Below are positions 36,862-47,861 of a stretch of DNA of 48,027 bases, in pieces (the stretch's first letter is position 1; each line of letters starts with the position of its first letter). The DNA comes from Rhizophagus sp. LPA8_4_AMF (lineage: Eukaryota; Glomeromycota; Glomeromycetes; Glomerales; Glomeraceae). The notes below the pieces were generated by a model, which was not told the DNA's origin, searched no databases, and worked only from the letters and a program-made list of their open reading frames with translations. The translations under genes and the position numbers were made by a program. Location of the stretch: the NCBI GenBank assembly GCA_021464525.1, contig JADRCO010000148.1, positions 1 to 48,027 of the forward strand. The letters are read 5' to 3'.

Positions 36862-37378
36862 TTAGATGATAGAGTTAGTTGGAATTGAGGAATTGATGGA
36901 ATCGGTAGTAGTTGCTTTTTTAACGCAATTCGCGGATCCACATGAATGACAATCAGGTTCTACTATTACACATGTTTCATCATCAGCACATTTAGGGCAA
37001 ATTGGATAGGTAAAGCATTTGATGCACTCTATTTTTAATTAAAGTAAGTATTTTATAAATATTAATAATGATTAATAAAAAGTGAAAATATTTACTGTCG
37101 GATTAATATTTACGGTCAGATTGGCAATATGCTTTTGAACATGAGTAACAATCTTGCTTTGTTACGATACATTTTCCATTTTTACAAGGAGGATCGCACG
37201 TTGGAATACTTAACGTACAAATTACGCATTGATTGTCTACATATTTGTTATTAACTTAATAAAAAAATCCCTCACAAATTTAAATCAAAGTTTACTAACC
37301 TGTTGCATTACAGGTTTTTATCAAGATAAAAACGAGTATACACAACATATATAAATATCCAAGATAAAATTTAAACAT
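36862..37378 (-). CDS. Small secreted cysteine-rich protein with two Opy2-like repeats
   Basis: Three exons: 37378-37300, 37236-37114 and 37028-36862, giving 122 residues in phase. Exon 1 encodes MFKFYLGYLYMLCILVFILI then KTCNAT, a typical signal peptide with a likely cut near residue 25. The mature part has 16 cysteines in two repeats: C-x2-C-x6-C-x3-C-x4-C-x6-C-x2-C-x4-C, then C-x2-C-x5-C-x2-C-x5-C-x6-C-x2-C-x4-C. The second (CPKCADDETCV, CHSCGSANCVK) fits the extracellular domain of fungal Opy2, a membrane anchor of the HOG pathway. Unlike Opy2, no transmembrane segment or cytoplasmic tail follows: the tail is about 16 Ser/Thr/Asn-rich residues. It should therefore be secreted. An effector or cell-wall role is only inference. 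Confidence 0.8.
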
Positions 37379-37575
37379 ATTTTAATATTAAATTTTCTTT
37401 AATTTAAGGGGAAGAAGAGGAGGAGGAAACGTTTAAAAGCTCTTTAAATAGATCAAAAGGGCTAAAGTTTAGCGCCTTATAACGTCATAAAATGTCATAC
37501 GGTCATTTGTGGTGACATTCGACAAAAGTTCCGGGTGAAATCTCCGGCATTTTAAATACACTAACTTTTATTTTA

Positions 37576-38685
37576 TTAAGCTTCTTCATCGCTACTATTA
37601 TCACTATATACCAATAATGATGATAAAGGATTACTATTATTAGTCGTTTCATTCTCTTCAATAACACTTTTTTCATTATATTTGGACTTGAAAAAATTCA
37701 ACTTTGACGACGATTGTTTTTCATTCGAATTCTCGGAAATTTCTTTTTGTTTTGACGATAAAGAATCATTTAAATTTTCAATTTTAATTCGCTTGGTTTC
37801 TCTTCCTTGTTCATCAGAATCATGTGGTTCTCGTTTAATAATTGGAGATGTTTGTTCCTTCTTGATATTCGGTGATGATCCAATTGTTGGTGATTGTGGT
37901 GATGACGGTCCTTGCTTAATGGTTACTGGTAATGATTTTTTACGTGTTGGTTTAACGGTTTTTTTCACAGCATTCGCTAATATCATTCGTTGTGAGTCGT
38001 GTTTTAAAGGATTTACTTTTACCGATGATGGAACGGGCTCATGTTGTATAATGGGCTTCGAAGTTGCAACCTTATCGGCTTCAGCCGCAGCTCTAATCAT
38101 TGAAAACCAAGAATCTTTTTGAGATATACAATGATAGCTTTTTTTTTTAACAAAATAGGAAAACAAAAAAATGATATACTTTACGAATACGAACCGCCTA
38201 AATTTTTCAACTTCTTCTTCATCTCTCTTCATTTTTTCCAATTCTTTAACACGTTCTTCACTTTCTAATGTTGCTAAGAATTCTATTTCATCTTCATCTA
38301 ATCTGTGAATTAGATTACCTAATATTGTTTAATCGTTTCAATTTTATCCCGAAGATAAGTCCATATAAATAAACAAATATTAAATATATTATCACATACT
38401 AAATCTAGTCATTTCCTGAAATGCTTCTTCCTTCTTTAATTTTTGTTCTTGTAGTCTTTCATATAATGTTCGAGGATCATACTCCTCTTCAATAGGAGGA
38501 GGCTCTAATATAATAATATCCTAAAAGTTAGTAAGTTCAACAGTAAGGGTTTCACGACTTTTTTCCAAAAAAAAAAACAATGTGACAGTACTTTCGCCTA
38601 TCCTTTCAAAAGCTTTCTTCCATTCTTCCTGTCTTTTAAGTCTAGCTTCTTCTAAATCCTTTGAAGAAACAAATTTATTTTCCAT
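37576..38685 (-). CDS. FAM192A/PSME3IP1 (NIP30)-domain protein, Fyv6-like
   Basis: Best model in four exons: 38685-38592, 38504-38400, 38318-38195 and 38137-37576, giving 294 residues. The N-terminal NIP30 domain is clear: KFVSSKDLEEARLKRQEEWK, EEYDPRTLYERLQEQKLKKE and the LDEDEIEFLATLE segment. The C-terminal half is disordered, with lysine/serine and proline patches and ends in SDNSSDEEA, recalling the acidic serine-rich tail of the human protein that binds the proteasome activator PA28-gamma. The related yeast Fyv6 domain acts in splicing. Two splice choices are uncertain: the first intron could use GTCACA with the acceptor at 38521 instead, and the donor near 38194 has a weak GTTCGT site. 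The gene shares a 127 bp divergent promoter with the BolA3 gene. Confidence 0.85.
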
Positions 38686-38812
38686 GACTTTTGTTCGTCA
38701 GTTAGAACGTTAGAACTGGTGGCGGTTAAAGTCGATCTACACTAAACGCACGTGGAAAGGCATGCATGTTAAATCGATAAATAAATGATCTACAGTCTCA
38801 AACTTCCAACAA
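38686..38812. promoter_or_regulatory. Short bidirectional promoter, FAM192A-like / BolA3
   Basis: Only 127 bp separate the start codons of two divergent genes, so both promoters and both leaders must fit here or overlap the neighbouring coding exons. No clear TATA box or known site was recognised. Confidence 0.6.
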
Positions 38813-39301
38813 ATGTCAAATATATTGAAACGCACGATTTTTCAGCGAAACTTAAGAAAATTTAACCAACGTCGAATAACACAAAATATTCAAACAAGAA
38901 TAATTCGATGTTTCAATGATGATGCTTCTAGCTCTCAATTGACTGAAGGAGAAAAATATCTTTATGACAAATTGCATTCGAAATTTCAACCCACTAAGTT
39001 ACAGGTGGAAGATATTTCAGGTAAATTAATTATAATTATTTTTTTTTATGCTCTATATTTCATTAATGTGTTTTTTGCTATAAGGAGGGTGTGGATCAAT
39101 GTACGCGATCGAAATTTCTTCAAATGCATTTAAGGGACTCTCTGTGATCAAACAACACCGTTTAGTTAATGATTTATTACAAGATGATATTAAGAAAATG
39201 CACGGAATACGGGTAATTATTTAAGGTGATTTATTTTTTTTTTCCGAATTTAATGATTTTTTTCTTTTTATACGTCTTAGCTAAAAACTTCAACGGATTA
39301 A
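38813..39301 (+). CDS. BOL3: Mitochondrial BolA-like protein (BolA3 type)
   Basis: Three exons: 38813-39020, 39085-39212 and 39281-39301, giving 118 residues. About 45 N-terminal residues are rich in arginine, lysine and asparagine with almost no acidic residue, a mitochondrial presequence. The BolA fold follows: LTEGEKYLYDKLHSKFQPTK, the GGCGSMYAIEI loop with the cysteine typical of BolA3, FKGLSVIKQHRLVNDLL with the invariant histidine of QHR, and the final DDIKKMHGI helix. BolA3 helps pass [4Fe-4S] clusters to mitochondrial enzymes such as lipoate synthase, together with monothiol glutaredoxin and Nfu1. The third exon contributes only six codons. The gene is convergent with ERV41, with 164 bp between the stops. 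Confidence 0.93.
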
Positions 39302-39465
39302 ACCAACTTCCGTGAAGGGTCTTTCGTAATAATGAATATCATTAAACTTTATTAGTCTAGATACATTTATTTATGTACAAATTACGATAAATTATTCTCA
39401 ATAAAGAGAACAGATTAGAACAATTAAGGTATTATTCTCTGTATGATTTCTGAGATCCATTATTG

Positions 39466-41085
39466 TCAGAGATACTTTTGCAATGATGACCAAATCCGAT
39501 TTACGATTTTCAATGCAAACCCAGCTGTTACCCATATACCACCTACGAGTCCACTTAATCTAACCAAAAATGTAAAAAAACTCACGCCATTTTCAGCGAT
39601 TCGTACGGAAATTGGTTCAATATCATATTTGAAGAATATACCTATTGAATTAAATTGTGCATGTGAAATTAGAAATAATTTCCAGAAAACATTTCACCTA
39701 AATCTTTATACCTGGGATACCGATTCTTCCTTCAATTACGCGAGAATAATCCGTAACTGAATATTGATTAGTTAACAAGACATGGTTATCATTATCTATA
39801 TATGTTGTTGGAACCTAATATAATAATAATAAATAAATAATAGTAATAATATAATAATACAAATAAATTCTCATATTATTATAAAAAATTCCCAAGATAT
39901 TATGGAAAAATATAAATTATGATAAAAATTTCAATCAACTCACAATTGATAAAAAATACAGAAAGGCTTCCTTGTCTAAAATTAAAAAAAAATTTAACTT
40001 AGGTTATTTGCCACGACTATTTAAAATATAATAAAAACATACGAGCTTCGGCAATTTCGACACTATTATCGAGCGGATTTACAAGACGCGGATAATGAGT
40101 TCCAAACGAGAATTCATCAATTCTATGTGTGAAATTCAATACTTTAAAAATGATTAAATTAAATCAGCTATCTGACTAATTCGATAAAGAATCTACTTTT
40201 TAAATTTAATTTACTTACTTTCAACAGCAGTATTATAGAAGCCATATCCATGGCCAAGTGCTGTAATATGTAAATTACCCGTGACTTTGTTGACATCCAA
40301 ATATCCGAAAATCCTGCATGCCGTTTGCGTATTTTCTGTTTAAGTGAAAAAAAATTATTTATAATATAAAAGTAATGGATTGATAAAATATACATAAATT
40401 AAGTAATTACCAGTGACATCATTATTCGGAGAAAATGAGTCAGTGTTTGAGTTAGCAGCCATAACTACTTGTCTAACATTTAATCTTGAATCATCATCAT
40501 CATCACTGGCCGTTGAAAATTGTTTAGTTAGCTAAATGTATAATATAGTAGTAACAAAGCAATAGAAATAGAGATACCCTAATAGGTGCGCGGATCTTAC
40601 TTCAAATGTTGTCTAAAAAATTTATTTAGCAAATTTTAAATAATGAACCACTTCAATTCGTAATTCAAGAAATTATATACCGATATTTTTCGAAGTTCGT
40701 GTGTCATGTGCAGTCCTTCTCCAGCTGCATCTATCACATCTACTGTCAAATCTATCAAAAAACATACCATATCGAATTCAAATTAGGTTTGTGCAATGTA
40801 CTTGAATCAACATTAAATAAATATTTACAACTTACAATCGCATGGAGTATTTACTGTTATATCAACATTAATCTGTAATTTGTGATTTATACTTTGATCT
40901 ACTACGAATTCGTATTTTTGGTTAAGATACCAATACTCTCTAAATTCACTAACAATCAAAAACCATAAACATATTGACACAATGATTGTTACAAGACCGC
41001 CTTGTGGACTTCGATGTTGACAATCAGCGTCAACCTTCGGAAATGCATCAAACACAATTGCTTTTTTCAAAATTCGGGAAAGCAT
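39466..41085 (-). CDS. ERV41: ER-Golgi cargo receptor Erv41 (ERGIC2)
   Basis: Nine exons: 41085-40836, 40751-40681, 40612-40601, 40531-40411, 40335-40219, 40141-40043, 39975-39944, 39824-39722 and 39641-39466, giving 326 residues in phase. Features are the DAFPKVDADC start, a transmembrane helix at about 33-52, the lumenal region with INVDITVNTPCDY, CRIFGYLDVNKVTGNLHITA, HRIDEFSFGTHYPRLVNPLD and YFLSIVPTTY, and a second helix at about 290-313. A cytosolic C-terminus of about 13 residues follows. Erv41 pairs with Erv46 in COPII/COPI vesicles and returns escaped ER proteins. Length and the absence of the Erv46 cysteine-rich insert favour Erv41. The third exon is 12 nt long. The in-frame codon six bases upstream of the ATG is TTG and was not used. 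Confidence 0.93.
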
Positions 41086-41466
41086 GATCAAAAAGAAAAT
41101 AAATGGGGCTAAGTGTAATACTCTTTTCCTATTTATAAATTTGTATATATAACACGTTTTACAAATATAGTAAATCGTCGATCATCTTGTTTATAAAAAT
41201 ACTCCGCCCGCTCCTTAATTTATGCAGGTATATTAAATTATAAACCAGAATCATAATCTCTATCGAGTAACTGTATTTGGTCGCATAACGAGTAACGTCA
41301 GACAATGATAAATAATTCTTGATCAAATTATTAATTTATTATCCGTTATATTGTTAATTTCCTGGACATTTATTCTCACTCTTTTCATCTTCTTTCCTTT
41401 TTCCTGACTTTGAACTTTGTAATAAGCCGACTTTAACCCTTTACTTTTGTATAATTCTTATTTAAA
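41086..41466. promoter_or_regulatory. Bidirectional promoter, ERV41 / SSO
   Basis: 381 bp separate the divergent start codons of two secretory-pathway genes. The sequence is A/T-rich with a pyrimidine-rich stretch (41381-41430) near the syntaxin side. Shared control is plausible because both products act in vesicle traffic, but no known site was identified. Confidence 0.5.
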
Positions 41467-43212
41467 ATGAGCAAAGGTTACGGTGGTGACTATGCGGTAA
41501 CTTTTTGTCTGTTTATTTACTCATCTATAATATTATATAAATGGTCTCGGAACTTACTATTAATTATTTAACAGGGGGGGCAGGGTTATTACGGTAATCA
41601 AGGAGGGTATCCACAACAATCATATGGTCAACAGCAACAATATGGACAGCAATACGGGCAACAATATGGACAGCAATACGGACAGCAACAAGGTTATGGT
41701 CAACCAGCGTATACAAATTATGGTCAACAGCAACAAAATTATAATCAACAATATAATCAGCCAAATGTTGGTTATTCTCAACAAAATATCGAAATGACTC
41801 AAGTCAATTCCGATATATCGAATTTGAATGCGTTTTTTGAGGAGGTACTTTATTTAAAAAATTCAATTACAAAGAATCAATAGCAAGAGAACAAGTCAAT
41901 CACAGAGTTTCTAGGTGTCATGACACTTGGTGAATTCCGTCGATTTCTTTTTTAAAAATTCTGTGTTTTTGTCGATTTATATCAAGATCACTTTATAATT
42001 CTCGGTTGTTATAATAATATCTAACATTATTGAATTATTTCTTATTCAGGTTTCGTCAATTTCAGATGTGATTCGTCAAATAAAAGACAACATTAACCGT
42101 GTTGATGAATTACATTCACGCTCCTTGGGCGTAATTAATGAGGATGAAGCCAATAAACGCCAGCTTGATTCAATTGTTTCCGATACACGTCAACTTCTTG
42201 TCCAAATAAAAGATAGAATCAAAAAAATAGAGGTTTCAAATCTAAAAGTAAATCCTGCGGATCTTGCAGTTCGGAAACCACAGGTGTTATATTAATGAAT
42301 ATTATATTATTTCTTTAGTTTATATCTATAGCATTTTAAATGAATTTCTTTGTATTTTAGACAGCTAATCTACGTCAAAAATTTATGGATACCTTACAAG
42401 AATATCAAAAAGTTGAGTTTCAAAATCGTCAGAAATATAGAGATCGCATGGAAAGACAATATAAAATTGGTATGTTATACGAGATTTGATATGTGAATTC
42501 TTAAAAATAGCAATGGTTAATTAGACAATATCAATTAACAATTAATTTAATAATAGTTAAACCCAACGCTTCACAAGAAGAAGTTGATGAAGCGTTAGAT
42601 AATGATGATGGAGGACAAATTTTCGCTCAATCGGTTAGTTTATGTATTAAATTTTTTCACTATAATAATTTATTTACTTCATTTAGAATAATCTCTTATT
42701 TTAATAATTTGGTAGCTCATGAACTCTACAAGGTATGGTGCAGCAAAAGATGCTTTACAAGAAGTACAAAAACGACACGATGATATCAAAAAGATTGAAA
42801 GAACCATCGAAGTAAGTTAGATTTTTCTAAACTAATATTGAGAATATTTTTTTTTTCTTTTTTTTTGCTTATCGAATTGAAAATTTTAGGAACTTGCAAA
42901 TCTCTTCCAAGAAATGCAAATTCTTGTTGAAGCTCAAGATACAACGGTAACTCAAATTGAAGAACATGCAACTCAAGTTCAAACAAATATGGAGCAAGGT
43001 GTTGTTCATGTAGAGAAGGCTTTAGAGAGCGCAAAAGCTGCAAGAAGAGTAAGTTTGATTATGCCCTTTTATAAAAAATCTTTGAATGCTTGCTAATTCT
43101 CATTTTTATTTAGAAAAAATGGTATTGCTTCTTTATTACAATCGTTCTCTTAGCAGTAGTAGCCGCATTAGTATACTACTTTTTCATTAGAAACAAAAAT
43201 AATCAGAAATAA
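41467..43212 (+). CDS. SSO1: Plasma-membrane t-SNARE syntaxin (Sso1/2 type)
   Basis: Eight exons: 41467-41496, 41575-41844, 42050-42283, 42361-42469, 42557-42633, 42716-42811, 42890-43048 and 43114-43212, giving 357 residues. Residues 1-80 are a Tyr/Gly/Gln-rich low-complexity region with YGQQ repeats. The Habc helices follow (about 92-215: FFEEVSSISDVIRQIKDNIN). The SNARE motif covers about 264-326 with the central zero-layer glutamine at Q288 (LVEAQDTTVTQIEEH). A single C-terminal membrane anchor (FFITIVLLAVVAALVYYFFI) ends in RNKNNQK. With Sec9 and a v-SNARE it drives fusion of secretory vesicles with the plasma membrane. ERV41 is its divergent neighbour. Confidence 0.94.
41641..41688 (+). 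repeat. Four 12-bp tandem units coding YGQQ
   Basis: Four head-to-tail 12-bp units differing at a few wobble positions, each coding Tyr-Gly-Gln-Gln, inside exon 2 of the syntaxin gene. Confidence 0.9.
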
Positions 43213-43613
43213 TTGTAACAGTATGATAGTGCGATGCATTTCATTGGTATATTGTCTACCAATATCAAGCAGACCAAAGGGACTTTTGGTGGTTAGACAG
43301 AAAGGATGAAAAAAAGTTTTTTGTAGATTTGTAGAAATAATATTTGATGAATGATTTCGGACATTTTTGATAATTTTCATAATTCGAGTTTTTTTCGTTA
43401 TTTTTATATAGATTTTATTTAATTTTAGATAGGAAAAAAAAAAAAAAATAATTCTAATAATTTGTACTTATATTATGTAAAAGAAATTCTTATCATATTA
43501 CATTCATTTCAATCATTTGTTTCTATTATAATCTTCTTATTTTAATACACTTGAACGGTAAATTACAAAAATTAATAAAACATATAGGTTTGAAGTAAAA
43601 AAATTGAACGAAT
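43213..43613. other. Convergent spacer, two 3' UTRs
   Basis: About 400 bp between the stops of the syntaxin and the small coiled-coil gene. It is A/T-rich with a poly(A) stretch near 43433-43448. No further element was seen. Confidence 0.55.
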
Positions 43614-43964
43614 TCATTTATTAAGATCCTTTCTGAGCAAAGAGATTTCATTATCTTTTTTATTTAAAGCACGCAACAGATGAGTAATCTGATAATTTAA
43701 TTTAGAATTTTCAATTTGCAAAGTATTGCGTTCATTTTCTATGGATCTTACTTGTGCTGTTTGTGCTGTTTGTGCTGTCGAAGAAGTATTTTGATCATTA
43801 TTTAATTCTATATAGGGAAAAAGATTAATAAGGATTTATAAGATAGATATATCGTATTTATCATTAATTTAGTTATTTAGTTTACCAGAAATTATTTCTT
43901 TTAATTCGGAGATTTGTGTTTGAAGACCACTAATAACTATATCAATTGGGGTTTCAGACATCAT
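43614..43964 (-). CDS. Small coiled-coil protein, 90 residues, family not recognised
   Basis: Two exons: 43964-43886 and 43807-43614, joined in phase across a 78 bp intron with a GTAAAC donor and a TATATAG acceptor. The product starts MMSETPIDIVISGLQTQISE, has a short polar linker with three TAQ repeats, and then a heptad-like segment (NERNTLQIENSKLNYQITHL, ALNKKDNEISLLRKDL). Two coiled-coil parts with a flexible link suggest a small scaffold or dimerising protein. The ATG at 43964 is followed directly by a second ATG, so the start may be one codon later. The consistent splice and low stop frequency support a real gene, but I cannot name it. Confidence 0.6.
43752..43778 (-). repeat. Three perfect 9-bp units coding TAQ
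   Basis: Three identical 9-bp copies in tandem inside exon 2 of the coiled-coil gene, coding Thr-Ala-Gln three times. Such units are prone to slippage, so copy number may vary between isolates. Confidence 0.9.
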
Positions 43965-44171
43965 GTTGTTTTAATAAAAGCAGTTTAAGTAGTTTCAAAA
44001 AGAAAAAAAATTGATATAAACGTAGCACATCAATATTATTGGACAAATTTTTAATTATATCATAAAAAATTGTTATACCGAATTTTATTTAAAAAAACCC
44101 GTTAATTTGTTTATTTGATTGTATGCGTATCATTTATATGATAAAAAAATTGCTTTGAATAATCGAGATAC

Positions 44172-44690
44172 TTAAGGAGCCGCAATCATTTTACTAAGGG
44201 ATCCATTATCTTTAGCGGCTAAAAGATCATCACATCCTAAAATCAAAGTTATTAAAATATTTTTTTTTTTTTACGGTAGATAAAAGAAATTTTGATATAT
44301 ATATATACCTCCAACGTGTTGACCCTTGATAAAAATGTTTGGTACGGTACTTTGGCTAGTTTTCTCTTTAAGATATTCTTGAATAGCACTTCCATCGGCT
44401 ATGATACATATTTTTTAATATTTAATAACAAGTATCAAATAATAACAATCCCATAATACTTACAATCATCATCTAATTCGACAACTCCAGGTTCAACGTT
44501 AAATTCTTTTAAAGTAGCTTTTGCTTTTTTACAATATGGACAATAAGTTTTACTAAAAACCATAATAGGATTTGACTGAATAAGTTTCTAAAAAGAAAGA
44601 AAGTTTGAATTATTATATTCGTAAAATTGTTATTGTAAAAATTATCGTATTATAGATATTTACTTCAACACGATCTTTTATTTGACTCAT
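44172..44690 (-). CDS. GRX1: Dithiol glutaredoxin (CPYC type)
   Basis: Four exons: 44690-44664, 44587-44464, 44398-44309 and 44236-44172, giving 101 residues, the usual length for a single-domain cytosolic glutaredoxin. The active site is C25-P-Y-C28 in VFSKTYCPYCKKAKATL. The conserved cis-proline loop STVPNIFIKG and the GSH-binding GGCDDLLAAKDNGSL near the end are present. It reduces disulfides and protein-glutathione adducts with GSH. The active site is CPYC and not CGFS, so it is not the monothiol partner of BolA3 in Fe-S transfer, although the two genes lie within 6 kb. There is no targeting sequence, so a cytosolic location is likely. Confidence 0.96.
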
Positions 44691-45524
44691 GGTTATATTC
44701 TCGTATAGCAATAAACAAACCGTGATTAATTTACGTAAAAAAACAACAGAAATAAGTTTCAATTATTCGTTTTATAAGAAAACTTGATGATACAGCAATT
44801 ACGTGTGGTTAATTAAATTTCACGTGAGAAGCACACATCAGATATCGAAGTAGGATTAGGCGATTAATAATATAATATTACTAATATAATCCTACATAAA
44901 ATTCCAAAATCTGATGTAAGAATTAACTTTTTGGGCTCTTTTTACTTTTGTTATTTTATTTTTCAAACCAATAAAAGATTATCCATCGGATTTATACACC
45001 ATAAATATATTGATAAATGTACATTTCATACAATAAAACGTCATTAAATTATTAAATAGACTATAGACTATAAAGACTATAATATTAGTATAAAAAAATC
45101 ATTAAAATGAGTAATAAACATACCATTTTAAAGCAGTAAAAATATATTTTTGTGTAAACAAAATATACTACAAAATAAATTCATAAGTATAAATTATACA
45201 TACCAATTAGCAAATTTTTTAAGGATTTTTTTTTGAAATAAAAACACCTTTCTATAAATTCAAAAAATTAATTCTTTAAAATTTAGATCTTTTATAATAT
45301 TTTATGGGTAAATTTATATCCAGCTCTCTTCTAAAATACTTAATTCCAACATCCATAATGTAATATATATAAATCAAGATGAAAAGTGGGAAAAACTCTC
45401 TCCAGTTGCAGATATCACATGATTTTATAAATTTGTAATTTTAGCTAGCATTATACTTAAGTTTAACCTAAATTATACTAAATGACTCAAATCTAGGATA
45501 CTAGGTCATTCAAAGGTCATTTGG

Positions 45525-45551
45525 GATCATTTGTCATTTGGTCAAATGATC
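45525..45551. repeat. Perfect 9-bp inverted repeat with a 9-nt loop
   Basis: GATCATTTG and CAAATGATC face each other around a 9-base loop. Copies of a GGTCATT-like unit lie just upstream (45504-45524). Confidence 0.7.
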
Positions 45552-47659
45552 TGGTTATTTGCCATCACTGGCTTGAAGCTAGAAAGGATATTTATTACTA
45601 AGCAACCATAAATAAAGGATGTTTTGAAAAGATACTAAGCAACTTTGTTAAATATATTTTCATTTTAACATAAAGAAAGCTTTTAAGAATAATGATTTTT
45701 TCTTTTTTTAAATATAACTTTTGATTATACCAATAATCTAACATGATATCACCTCTTAACTGACTGGTTAATTAAAACTAAAAACAGATAAATATACTTA
45801 TAAACAATATATCTTAAATATGCAATTATTGATTTTGAACAGTTATTTGGATATTTTTTTGTCTTTACTGGCATCTTCTTTACCTTCTTTTCACTTTTCT
45901 ATCCTATTACTTTTTCTAAAAGGGTTTATTTACTCATTTGCCCACTTGGCCTTATTTAGAAAGCATTTCTGAAATATGTAATAAGTTATACTAATTATAC
46001 TATTTAAAATATGTGGCATACTTTTGCAAAAAAAGTATTTAAGTCAAATTTTACAACAAAAATCCTCTTTATTTAACATTTTAAGTAAACTTGCAAAGTA
46101 GTCAAAAATACATATATATATTATTTTAAAAGTATAAATTTAAGGTTTGTTTTTAAAAAGAAAAAAATTTTGTAAAAATTATCTGTGACATATGTACTGA
46201 TTATGTTATCAATCTTTTTCAAAAAAGTATCTTAAAGTATAATATAATTGCTATAAGGTATACTCCATCAGTTGTTTAAACTACATTATTTATATTATAT
46301 GAGTTTATGCAAGTTTAATGTAAATTAAAAATTAGAATATTACATCTTAGTTTAATCAGCCTTCAGTTATGGTTTACAGATGATATCCTATAACCTATTA
46401 CATTATAGAAAAAAAAATAATATTTTATCAAGATAAAGATATTAGTAAAAAAAAGAGAAATTTCAGCTGACACTGCTAATTCACATTCAGTTAACCTCAA
46501 ATAAATCAGAATTCTTTTACTATTATGCTAGCCATACCAAAAAAAATGTTAAAATTTTGAGCAAGTAGATACACTTACAAAGTATAAGACTATCTATATA
46601 ACTACAGAAAAAAAATAGTTACCCTTTTTATAATAAATAATCATCCAAAATTTCATCAAATTTCTCAAAAAAAATTAAGCAAAATAAAAAAATAAAAGAA
46701 AAATTTTATATTAAAATTAAAAATATCATCCTATAAAATTATCAGTTCAGCATTATTAGAAAATTATAACTATTTGTTTTTATTTTTCTTTTAATATGAT
46801 AAAATTATAAAAAAAACCAACTATAGATAAACCTCATATGTTGAATTTAAAGATATTATATACTAAGTAAAGTTTTATTCATAAATTTGAAGTTTCAAGA
46901 CTTGATATTAATTTATGTAGAATTAAATCTAATAAAATATATCTACTGTAAAAATTATATGTAAGTTATTTATATCAATTTTATAAATAGAAGTTATTTT
47001 TGTTTGTAGTAACATATGTCAAAAATGTATTCAAATTAAAAATAGAAGTAAGCTTGTACCTTCTGATTGTAGGTATAGTTTTATATGATCACATAAAATT
47101 TATTTATACAGTTTATGGTAATATTAGCATTATGCATAAATAAAAATCATATTTACAATATGAAGTTGCAGTAGGTTTAGTTTATGATGTAATACAGTTT
47201 TTAAATACATCTTTAAAATATGTAACAAGTTATGCTAATTAATCTCTATTATATAAATAGTACTTTAAAATTGATTTAAACTTAACTTAACTTGACTCAT
47301 TGGAAATATTACTAAGATATGTTTACTGTTATATGAACCTATCTATATAGGAAAATGAATTTTTTGGAATTAACAGATGGTATTAAATTTATAATATAAT
47401 TGGTGTTAGTTTAGTTAACATTTTATATATGTACTTAATTAAATTATAAAATCTAATATACATTGCAAAAAAAATATATATATATAAATTTATAAGATTT
47501 ATGTTACATATAATTCGTAATATATTTATTTACTATATTTTGCAAAACTGATAATCTGTATTACTATATAATAAAAAAAATTAAGAATGAAATTATTATT
47601 AAAATTAATCCATTAAAAATTAAAAACATTGAAAATTATTATAAAAAATCAAAACTAAA

Positions 47660-47776
47660 ATTACACTAAAGACTAAAAATAAAATTATATCAAAGATTAA
47701 AAATAAAAATTATCTTTAAAGATTAAAAATGCAAGTTATATCAAAAACTAAAAATAAAAATTTACATTAAAAATAG
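47660..47776. repeat. Degenerate tandem repeat, unit about 26 bp
   Basis: Four to five imperfect direct copies of a unit resembling ATTATATCAAAGATTAAAAA are arranged end to end. Copies differ by a few substitutions and single-base gaps. Confidence 0.7.
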
Positions 47777-47861
47777 AATCCTAAATAATATTAAAAAAAT
47801 TCAGATCTGATTTTGTATAAATCTTATAATAAATTCTGATTTCAAACTGAATGTATAAATA

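Noticed and set aside
37682..38122. 146-codon + strand open frame rich in Asp, Ser and Phe
   Set aside because: Antisense shadow of the low-complexity half of the FAM192A-like protein.
39443..39760. 105-codon open frame on the + strand
   Set aside because: It is antisense to the last two exons of ERV41, whose conserved C-terminal helix reads on the other strand with proper splice sites.
43614..44690. Functional pairing of glutaredoxin with BolA3 in Fe-S transfer
   Set aside because: The glutaredoxin active site is CPYC (dithiol), whereas the BolA partner is a CGFS monothiol type.
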